Assembly: GCA_030427735.1 (NCBI GenBank)
Contig: JAUIBP010000018.1
Span: 1-41,304, forward strand
Length of the DNA stretch: 41,304 nucleotides
Reading direction: 5' to 3'
DNA from: Bacteroidia bacterium
Lineage (GTDB): Bacteria; Bacteroidota; Bacteroidia; Flavobacteriales; Flavobacteriaceae
Shown: positions 14,335 through 22,600 of the stretch, piece after piece
Layout: each line of letters begins with the position of its first letter
Numbering within the stretch: position 1 is the stretch's first letter
Position numbers and translations under genes: made by a program
The notes under the pieces: generated by a model
Told to the model about the DNA's origin: nothing
The model's database searches: none
What the model saw: the letters and a program-made list of their open reading frames with translations, nothing else

Positions 14335-15066
14335 ATGTCTTTTCAATTAACTTATAAACCTTTTGGTCCCAATGCCATATTAATAGCGTGGCCGCAGGTT
14401 ATAACTGTTGAAATTTTAAAAGATATCAAGGGATTTCAATCTAATATTGAGCAAGAACATATTGATGGTATATCGGAATTTCGAGTGGCATACAACTCAT
14501 TATTAATTACTTTTTCTAATCAACACATTCATTTTGAGGTATTGGTTTTAAGGCTTAAAGCGATTTATGAACAAGACGCTAGTTCGAAACCACATCCCGT
14601 AACAAAATGGGAGATTCCTGTTTGTTACAATTCTACATTCGGGATAGATTTAGAAGCTTTAGCTCATACAAAACAGCTGTCTGTCGCCGAGCTCATACAG
14701 CGCCATACTGCTCCGGTTTATACGGTGTATTTTATAGGGTTTTTACCAGGGTTTTTGTATTTGGGAGGTTTAGATGAGGTATTACATACACCGAGAAAAG
14801 CAACACCGCGTTTACAGATTGAAGCAGGAGCTGTGGCCATAGGCGGGAACCAAACAGGAATTTATCCCAGTGAGAGTCCGGGAGGCTGGCATATTATAGG
14901 TAAATCGCCAATTTCCTTTTTTAATGCAAGTCATAATCTGCCTTGTTTTGCACAGCCTGGAGATCAAATTCAATTTAAACCCATCTCAGAAAAAGAGTTT
15001 AATAGTATTCAAAAGTTGGTGCAAGCTGGACGTTATAACTTGAACAAAACAGAAGTGGTATGTTAA
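14335..15066 (+). CDS. pxpB: 5-oxoprolinase subunit B (KipI family)
   Basis: The protein has 243 residues. The allophanate-hydrolase-subunit-1-like domain is recognised from VYTVYFIGFLPGFLYLGGLD, TPRKATPR, AVAIGGNQTGIYPSESPGGWHIIG and the closing PGDQIQF. It works with PxpA and PxpC in 5-oxoproline hydrolysis. In Bacillus the homologue KipI inhibits a sporulation kinase, a role that does not apply here. It overlaps pxpC by seven bases, suggesting translational coupling. Confidence 0.94.
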   Translation: MSFQLTYKPFGPNAILIAWPQVITVEILKDIKGFQSNIEQEHIDGISEFRVAYNSLLITFSNQHIHFEVLVLRLKAIYEQDASSKPHPVTKWEIPVCYNSTFGIDLEALAHTKQLSVAELIQRHTAPVYTVYFIGFLPGFLYLGGLDEVLHTPRKATPRLQIEAGAVAIGGNQTGIYPSESPGGWHIIGKSPISFFNASHNLPCFAQPGDQIQFKPISEKEFNSIQKLVQAGRYNLNKTEVVC

Positions 15067-15908
15067 AAGTTCTAAGACTGGGATTGTATTCTAGCATACA
15101 GGATTTAGGGCGTAAAGGGTGTCAGCAATATGGAGTGCCTGTATCTGGTGTTATGGATAGACAATCGGCAGCTTTGGCAAATGCTTTGTTGGGAAATGAC
15201 GAAAATGACGCTGTGATAGAAGTAACGATGATGGGGCCTAAATTACAATTTTTTAAGTCTACTATTATTTGCATTTCCGGAGCAGATTTATCGCCCGAAA
15301 TAGATGGAAAATCAATAAACCTAAATGCAGCTGTTGTTGTTAATGAAGGCGATGTTTTATCCTTTGGAAGGTTGCAATACGGCATGAGATGTTATTTGGC
15401 GATACAACACGGTTTCCAATCTGAAATTGTAATGGGTAGCAGAAGCATGTATCAGGGTATTACAGCGTCTCAGGTATTGGCGCAAGGACAGGAATTACAC
15501 TATAAGGATAGTGAAGTGAATCTTACGGCAAAGCACGTGGTGGTGAATCCAGTTAGTAATCTTTTTAAAGAAAAGCAGCTTAAAGTATATAAAGGACCAG
15601 AATTTGATGGTCTTAACAACGTTCAAATCAAAGGCTTGTTAGATTGCGATTTTACAATTTCTAAAGATCACAGCAGGATGGGATATAGGTTGCAAGAGCC
15701 GCTATGCCATAATTTAAATGCCATAATAACCTCGGCAGTAATGCCAGGCACGGTGCAGCTAACGCCTTCAGGACAGTTAATTGTTTTAATGCGCGACGCA
15801 CAAACTACAGGCGGCTACCCTAGGGTGCTTCAGTTAAGTGCAGAAGCTATTAATGTGCTGTCTCAAAAAAATACCGGGCAGAGTGTTTCCTTTAAGCTAG
15901 TTCAATAG
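15060..15908 (+). CDS. pxpC: 5-oxoprolinase subunit C (KipA family)
   Basis: The protein has 282 residues. The biotin-dependent-carboxylase-like/AHS2 domain is clear: LYSSIQDLGRKGCQQYGVPV, SGVMDRQSAALAN, the late SRMGYRL segment and a TTGGYPRVLQL motif near the C-terminus. It completes the PxpABC enzyme. The last 17 bases overlap the end of deoD on the opposite strand, so the two transcripts converge tail to tail with no terminator between them. Confidence 0.94.
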   Translation: MLKVLRLGLYSSIQDLGRKGCQQYGVPVSGVMDRQSAALANALLGNDENDAVIEVTMMGPKLQFFKSTIICISGADLSPEIDGKSINLNAAVVVNEGDVLSFGRLQYGMRCYLAIQHGFQSEIVMGSRSMYQGITASQVLAQGQELHYKDSEVNLTAKHVVVNPVSNLFKEKQLKVYKGPEFDGLNNVQIKGLLDCDFTISKDHSRMGYRLQEPLCHNLNAIITSAVMPGTVQLTPSGQLIVLMRDAQTTGGYPRVLQLSAEAINVLSQKNTGQSVSFKLVQ

Positions 15909-16590
15909 CAATTTCAATCATATCTTTAAACGATTTTTCACGAGCTTCGCTAGAAGTGCTTTCGCCTGTAACTAAGGAGTCGGAAATGGTTAAAACACTA
16001 AGGGCTTGAACCTGATGTTTAGCAGCTATAGTGTACAACCCCGAAGTTTCCATCTCTACACAAAGCACATTATATTGGCTCCATGTTTTATAAGCTTTGG
16101 TGTCGTCGGTATAAAATTCATCCGAAGAAAATACATTTCCAGCTTTTATAGGGATGTTTTTAAGTTTGGCGACTTCTATTGCTTTTTGGAATAATTCGAA
16201 ATCGGCAGTTGGTGCATAGTTAGCGCCTTTAAACCTGAACTTATTGATTCCAGAATTAGACGATGCCGACATGGCAATTACTGTATCCAGAAGCTGTACA
16301 TGAGGCTGGTAAGAACCTGCACTTCCTACGCGAATAAGCTGTTTAACATCGTATTCTGTAATTAATTCGTGAGTGTAAATTGAAATGGACGGAATGCCCA
16401 TGCCCGTACCCATTACCGAAATGGGTTTGCCTTTATAAGTGCCCGTGTACCCCAACATGCCCCTAACCTTATTGAAGCATTTTGGACTATCGAAAAAAGT
16501 TTCTGCAATCCATTTTGCACGTAGCGGGTCTCCTGGCAATAAAATAGTTTCGGCAATATCTCCTTTTTTGGCTTCTATATGTACACTCAT
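15892..16590 (-). CDS. deoD: Purine-nucleoside phosphorylase (DeoD type)
   Basis: The protein has 232 residues. It is a hexameric-type purine nucleoside phosphorylase that splits purine (deoxy)nucleosides with phosphate. The N-terminal HIEAKKGDIAETILLPGDPL (residues 3-22), the phosphate-site RVGSAGSYQ, VEMETSGLY (substrate Glu/Met/Glu) and the late SDSLVTGE segment with catalytic Asp are all seen. It lies three bases downstream of deoC, so the pair is an operon for deoxynucleoside breakdown. The 3' end overlaps pxpC. Confidence 0.96.
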   Translation of the reverse strand: MSVHIEAKKGDIAETILLPGDPLRAKWIAETFFDSPKCFNKVRGMLGYTGTYKGKPISVMGTGMGIPSISIYTHELITEYDVKQLIRVGSAGSYQPHVQLLDTVIAMSASSNSGINKFRFKGANYAPTADFELFQKAIEVAKLKNIPIKAGNVFSSDEFYTDDTKAYKTWSQYNVLCVEMETSGLYTIAAKHQVQALSVLTISDSLVTGESTSSEAREKSFKDMIEIAIELA

Positions 16591-16593
16591 AAT

Positions 16594-17277
16594 TTAATAA
16601 TTTTCGGTTGATGTTTGCCCTGTAACGATGGCGATTCCAGATGAAGTCCCTATGCGTTTAACGCCTAAATTAATATATTTCATAGCTGTTTCGTAATCCT
16701 TAATACCTCCAGAAGCCTTAACCAATGCACTGCCGTTTGCGGTATTTAGCATAAGATTTACATCGTGTAAATTAGCACCAGCCGTACCAAAGCCTGTAGA
16801 TGTTTTTATAAAATCGGCACCAGCTTCTATAGCCAGTTCGCTCGCGGTAACGATTTCAGAATCTTCTAAGTAGCAGGTTTCTAAAATAACTTTTAAAACC
16901 AGGTCGGGCAAACACGCTTTTACTGCTTTTATATCATTTTTTACCGATTCGAAATCTTCACTTTTTAATAAACCAATATTTAAAACCAGGTCTATTTCTT
17001 CGGCGCCGTCTTTTAGTGCTTGTTTTGTTTCCTCAACTTTACCAGTAGTACTCATAGCGCCTAAAGGAAACCCAACAACGCAGCACACTTTTACAGTACT
17101 GTCTTGTAATGCCGATTTTGCCAAAGCCACATAACTACTGTTAACACAAACTGAAAAAAAACGATAAGTTTTGGCCTCGTTACAGAGTGCAATAATGTCG
17201 TTTTTTGTAGCCGTTGCTTTTAAGTTGGTGTGGTCTATATACTGACTTAACTCCGGATGTTTTATTGTGTTAGGCAT
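16594..17277 (-). CDS. deoC: Deoxyribose-phosphate aldolase
   Basis: The protein has 227 residues. It cleaves 2-deoxyribose-5-phosphate to glyceraldehyde-3-phosphate and acetaldehyde. Class I aldolase features are visible: IDHTNLKATAT, VCVNSSYVALAK, VVGFPLGAMSTTGK, KVILETCYL, the Schiff-base lysine in ADFIKTSTGFG, and KASGGIKDYETAM. It is the first gene of the deoC-deoD operon. A TATCTTTG -7 element lies 32 bases upstream on the same strand. Confidence 0.96.
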   Translation of the reverse strand: MPNTIKHPELSQYIDHTNLKATATKNDIIALCNEAKTYRFFSVCVNSSYVALAKSALQDSTVKVCCVVGFPLGAMSTTGKVEETKQALKDGAEEIDLVLNIGLLKSEDFESVKNDIKAVKACLPDLVLKVILETCYLEDSEIVTASELAIEAGADFIKTSTGFGTAGANLHDVNLMLNTANGSALVKASGGIKDYETAMKYINLGVKRIGTSSGIAIVTGQTSTENY

Positions 17278-17308
17278 TGTGTTGAAGCGTTTTAAATTGG
17301 AATATAAC

Positions 17309-17316
17309 CAAAGATA
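17309..17316 (-). promoter_or_regulatory. Bacteroidota -7 promoter element for deoC-deoD
   Basis: Read on the - strand the bases are TATCTTTG, a perfect TAnnTTTG. The ATG of deoC lies 32 bases downstream, giving an expected 5' leader of about 25 nt. I found no good TTG -33 element at the usual distance, so confidence is moderate. Confidence 0.5.
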
Positions 17317-17375
17317 TTAACTCTAATTCTTTTTTACGACTAAACTGCTTTTAAAATTATGAAGGAATAGAAATA

Positions 17376-19685
17376 CTAAAACGGGTAACCAATAGCAAAA
17401 TTAAAAACTGTTTCATCGGCTTGAAAATTAAACGCTTTGTCGTCGTAAGCAGGATCGTGTACAGGTGCTGCAAAATCAAATCGGATAACAAAGCCTTGTA
17501 CGTCTACCCTTAATCCCACACCAGTGCCAATACCAAGTTGACTCATAAAATCGTTTGTGAATTTTCCGCCAGGTAAAGCTTCATTTTCTATAGAATTCCA
17601 AACGTTACCAGCATCTACAAATACAGCGCCTTTTAAATACGAAAAAAGCGGAAAACGATATTCTAAATTGGCTTCTAGCCTAATGTTTCCCGTTTGGTCT
17701 ACGTATACGTTTTCAGTCTCGTTTTCGTTGCGATACGTTCCAGGACCTAAGGCACGGATTCTGAATGCACGTACGCTATTTGGTCCTCCTGCCGAATATT
17801 GCTTTATATATGGCATTAATTGGGAGTTGCCATAAGCATAACCATAGCCTGCAAATAATCTGGTGGCAATTTTCTGTTCTTTTTTGAAGTTGAAATGATA
17901 TCTGAAATCGATGTCAGCTTTAGCATATTGCGCATATTCCAAACCTAAAAAAGTGTCGGAACCAGGCGGATTTTCTTTGCCAAATAGGCTAACAAGATTT
18001 CCAGCAATATCTATATTGGTATTGAAGTAAAATTGATGCTTTTTATTAACATCTACCATTTCGTTGTAGGTAAACGAATAGGTTAAGCCAGCAATAAATT
18101 GTTGGTCGAAACTTTGTTGTAAAAAGGGATTATCTTCAAGAATCTGATCGAACTCGGGTGTGGTTTTCATTAAGTTATTGTAGTTAATCGAAATGAGATT
18201 AAGCTCGTGAGTTGTAAATCGGTTTTCGTTCCAGATATAACCAAATTCGGCGGTAGAGGACAACATGGTGTATAGATCGGTACGGTTTAAATAGTCTATA
18301 CTTAAGCTGGTTTTGGTTTTAGGAATAGAATATTTAAAAAAATCGTCGCTAATGTGAAAAGGAATTAGCATACGCGGAAATAATAGTTCTCCTTTTAGAC
18401 CTAACGATGTGTTGCTGGCTCGGTTTTCGTTATCCTTTATACCAACTTGAAATTCGTAACCCACATTTGCGCTTAAATTGAAAATTTCTCCGCCGTTAAA
18501 TAAATTTCTGTTGGTATGCGTAAACTCTAGCGCTGGGCCTGCAAAACTATTGGATTTTGTTACCGCTTGCAATTCAGCTTTTAAGGCATGTTTGTTTAAG
18601 GGTGATAAGTAAATGTTGGCTTGTAAAGCCGCTGTACTATCTGTTAATAACGAATCTATTTCTTCATATTGAATGTTTACATATTTGTAGGTCCCAATTG
18701 TAGACAGTCGTCTGGCGGTATTTCTAGATTCAGCCGGATTGTATAAACTGTCTTCTTTTAGAGTTATAAATGGGTCTAGACGTTTGGCTTTAAAGAAAGG
18801 TTCGGTTTCAATAAAATTTTTATTATTAAATCTTATGGTGTCTTTAGCAAGCGAATCGTTTTTAATATCGTAATTGGTATGTACATTTATTTTAGATACG
18901 GTGTAAGGCACAACAGATTTTTTTGGCACATCGTTTTTTAGGCGTAAATACAAATCGAAATTTCGGTTTTTGTATTGGGTAGTGTCGGCTTCAAAAATTA
19001 AAAAGTCGGCATTAAAATTATAGTAGCCATTATTTTTTAAACTATGGTCTATGCGCTGTCTTTCGGTTTTTAGATAATCGAGATCGAACCGCAGGCCTTT
19101 TTTAAATTCCGAGGTTTCCATAGTTGCTTTTATGGTATTGTATATGGGATTTTGTAGGGAGTCTAATTGATAGGTTTCTAAACGATAGGGTTGTTTTACA
19201 TTTAAGGTGTAAATGGCTTCGGATGCTTTTTGGTCGGGATGATCTTCGAGTGTTCCCGATGCAGAACTATAGAAAAAACCATGATTTTCTAATCGATTTA
19301 CTAAAATATCTTCTACATCGTACGTTTTTACATCTGATTTATAGACTGGTTCTTCACCAATTTTTTTGTAGAGCCAGCGGTTGATGAACCCGGGATGTTC
19401 TTTTTGCATTTTATAATGTAAATACAAGCCAGGTTGCATGCCTAAAAACGATGAATTAGGCTCTGGCCGTAAAACGGATTCTAATTCCGATTGTAGTTGC
19501 TCTTCTTGTTCTAAGATAGAATCGGTTTCGATAATAACTTTTCCGCCTGTATACAGCATTTCGTCTTCCGGAATATACTTTTGTATGCTACACGAAACCA
19601 ACACGCAAAGCAAAAGCAAACAGGTGCATAAACGGTATAGTGTATACGGGTATTTAAACGTGTTATGGCGTTGTTTTGTAATCAA
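17376..19685 (-). CDS. tamL: TamL: lipidated BamA/TamA-family outer membrane protein
   Basis: The protein has 769 residues from a TTG start overlapping the tamB stop. The N-terminus (LLLLCVLVSCSIQ) is a lipoprotein signal with the acylated Cys in VSC. POTRA-like domains follow to about residue 380. A C-terminal 16-stranded Omp85 barrel contains the motif AGGPNSVRAFRIRALGPG and ends in FNFAIGYPF with terminal Phe. Lipidated TamA variants are known as TamL in Bacteroidota and work with TamB in envelope assembly and lipid transport. It is downstream in one operon with tamB. Confidence 0.92.
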   Translation of the reverse strand: MITKQRHNTFKYPYTLYRLCTCLLLLCVLVSCSIQKYIPEDEMLYTGGKVIIETDSILEQEEQLQSELESVLRPEPNSSFLGMQPGLYLHYKMQKEHPGFINRWLYKKIGEEPVYKSDVKTYDVEDILVNRLENHGFFYSSASGTLEDHPDQKASEAIYTLNVKQPYRLETYQLDSLQNPIYNTIKATMETSEFKKGLRFDLDYLKTERQRIDHSLKNNGYYNFNADFLIFEADTTQYKNRNFDLYLRLKNDVPKKSVVPYTVSKINVHTNYDIKNDSLAKDTIRFNNKNFIETEPFFKAKRLDPFITLKEDSLYNPAESRNTARRLSTIGTYKYVNIQYEEIDSLLTDSTAALQANIYLSPLNKHALKAELQAVTKSNSFAGPALEFTHTNRNLFNGGEIFNLSANVGYEFQVGIKDNENRASNTSLGLKGELLFPRMLIPFHISDDFFKYSIPKTKTSLSIDYLNRTDLYTMLSSTAEFGYIWNENRFTTHELNLISINYNNLMKTTPEFDQILEDNPFLQQSFDQQFIAGLTYSFTYNEMVDVNKKHQFYFNTNIDIAGNLVSLFGKENPPGSDTFLGLEYAQYAKADIDFRYHFNFKKEQKIATRLFAGYGYAYGNSQLMPYIKQYSAGGPNSVRAFRIRALGPGTYRNENETENVYVDQTGNIRLEANLEYRFPLFSYLKGAVFVDAGNVWNSIENEALPGGKFTNDFMSQLGIGTGVGLRVDVQGFVIRFDFAAPVHDPAYDDKAFNFQADETVFNFAIGYPF

Positions 19686-22600
19686 GGAGCAGTTTTGGTT
19701 TTTAATTTTTCTTCTTCTTTTTGTTGCTTATCGAGTTGACGTTCTTCTTTAGAATGTAACATGGCATCCCATAAATCTCTAAATTTATTGAATTCTTGGG
19801 TGAAAATAAGAGCTAGGCCGCTAACAATGGTTTGACCGTCGATAACCGATTCGAATTCGTTTTTTTGAAACGCTTTTAAGCGATATTTTCCTGAAGGTGT
19901 TATTAGGTATTCTAGACTTACATCGCCAATTAAAGGAGCTTCCTCGCCAGTAGGGTCGCTGCCTTCTATGTCTACGGCACTACCAACACGTACAATCACA
20001 CGTTCGTTAAATAATTTTTTTTGTGCCGCAACATCCAATTGCGTGCGCTGTTCTGGCGAGCTGCCTTGGTAATCTGTAAAACTGTTAAGGCCAAAGTCGA
20101 GTTCTAGACCTGTGCTTCCTAAAAGTTTATCGGAAAACATGTTTAGTTGGTCCGAAATGGCATCGTTTAAATTGTCTCTGGCAATCGAGGCAAAACCACC
20201 GCTACTACCATCGCTACCCGATTCTGGATAAAAACGATTCATTACCAATAACGAAAATACTTGGCGGTTTAATTCGCCTTCTTGCTGGTTTACTTGTTGC
20301 ACGCGCCCGTAAACCTGTCCGCTTATTGCACCTTGTTCATCTTCGGGCATGTCTAACTTAAACGAAATTTTGGGTTGCATTAATTCGCCGTCTATATTTA
20401 AATACACCTCGAAAGGGAGTACTTGCTTGTATTTGTTTTTTACTGCAGGATCGGAGCCCGAAATTTGAGAAGCCATTAAGGGTAAAGACGATGTTTTAAC
20501 ATTGTATAATGCTTTTACATCCATATTAGCATCAAGTGGATTACCCGACCACGATACGCGACTGCCAGGAACGAGCTCGAATTTTCGTCTTACAAGCTGA
20601 TATAAACTCATTTCGTAATGGCCACCCGATACGGTATACACTCCCGATAAGTTCATGCGACCGTTAGGATCCATTCTAAAAACAAAATCGCCATCTCCAG
20701 AGGTTTGGAAATTATCGCCTGTACTTTCGTCTAGTATTAGTGTGAATACTGCTTCTTTAGGTATGGTAAACGAAGCGTTTAAATCGAAGCCTGTTACGGT
20801 AGCGGTTTTTTCTTGGGTTTTAGTAAGAATTGCATTTGGGTTTTGTCTATTCACAAAAACAACAACACCATCGCGTTCTTCTATATTTACAGTTGAAGAA
20901 GGCATGACGTAAGACAGGTCTGTGGTTGGACTTACAGTGGCTGTTAAATCGATTTTAGGAATGGTTAAATCGCCAGTTATTTGGCCTTTGGCATCAAACG
21001 ATAATTGGCCATACATCATGTCGTTGTCTTCTTTTGTGGCATTGAGGACCTGAAAATCTTTAGCTTCTAAATCTAAATTGAATTTTGGGTTTGCGAGATC
21101 TTCGGTAGTTATTTTCCCATTAAAAACAAAGGCACTTTCGTTATTATCCTTAATAGTAAAGTTGGATAGGCTAATTCCCGAATTGTCTATGTTTAATGTT
21201 TCTTTAGTGAAAATAAAATTGGTGTTAAGTTTGGTTACGGTAACATCGGCATTGTTAAAATTTAACTGACCAGTGTATTTTGGCTCGGCCAGGGAGCCTG
21301 TAATTTTAAAGTCGCCTGATAAGCTTCCAGAAGCATTAGATAATTCGTTTAGGGAAAGCCCTTCAACAGCTTTCATTTTAAAGTCGTTTATAACAAGATT
21401 GGCATTTAAATTAGGTTGCGTGTTAGATGCTTGATAGTTTCCGTTAAAATCTAAATCGACATCGCCATCTTTGGTGCCAAGAGCAAAGGTGTACGTGTTA
21501 TTGGTGTTGGAGTTGCCTTGTAGTGTTAAAGTGCCCAGGTTGGCATTTAGAACTTTTAGATTGTCGATTGATAAATCGGCTAGAAAACCACTGTTCCCAA
21601 AAGGGTTTTGGACAGTGAAATCGCCGTTTAAATTGCCTTGGGCTAAAGCGTTGTCTGGATTAAAATAAGCCAAAAGGTCGTTTAATCCGAATTGGTTAAA
21701 AGCTATAGTAATTTCGTCTTTATTGTTTGTAGTAATCCCGTTGGTAATGGCAATAGATTCTTGGTTTTTAGATATGGTAAAGTCCTTAAAATGGAGTGCA
21801 TTTGGCGTGTAGGTAATTTGGTTGCTGTTTGGAATGTTCCACAATTCGCGGTTAATCATTAACGAATCTGGAACCACCTTAAGGTGTAAACTGTCTCTGT
21901 GTCCAGCAATATTGGCTTGCCATTGGGTGAGTACATCGTCTTCATCGAAAGCTATAAATTTTACAGCCATTTCGTGATTATATTGTTTGCCTGAAAAACT
22001 GGTACGTTTTAGGCTTATAGGGCCTGCTGCAACATGTTTGAAACCGAGATCGAAATTAAAATCATCTACATCTGTATCGATGTTTAACTGTAAACTATCT
22101 AATTCGTAGTCGTTGTAGTTAATATGTGGCGCAGTAATATTAGTTTTTAAAACTTTTTCTTTTTGATTAAAATCGACGGCCAAATTAACGGTGTCGATGG
22201 CTTTTAAGTTTGGTAGAAATACATCGTTTAAAATAGGGCCTTGTGCTAGTTTGCCTTCAAGTTTTATGATAACAGGTTTAAGCGAATCGGGTAGGGTGCT
22301 ATCTCTGTAAAAATAGCTTTGTATGTGGTTTTGTAAGGCGGCGCTAAATCGGTTAGGATTTGTATTCGATTCTAAATTTAAACTTAAAAGTTTGTTGTCT
22401 ATACTAAGGTAGGTTGTGTCTGGCCTAACATGTGCTTCTGCCAAAATATCGCCTAGTAAATAGGTTTTGTTGTCGTAAACAATTACGCCTTCCTTTATAT
22501 TTGTGCTCGCATCAAATTGATCGCCGTTGCCTTTAAAATCTAAATGTAAATTAAGGCCAGCTCTTATGTCTTTTTGAACCAAGCCTAAGGCTTGTAAGTT

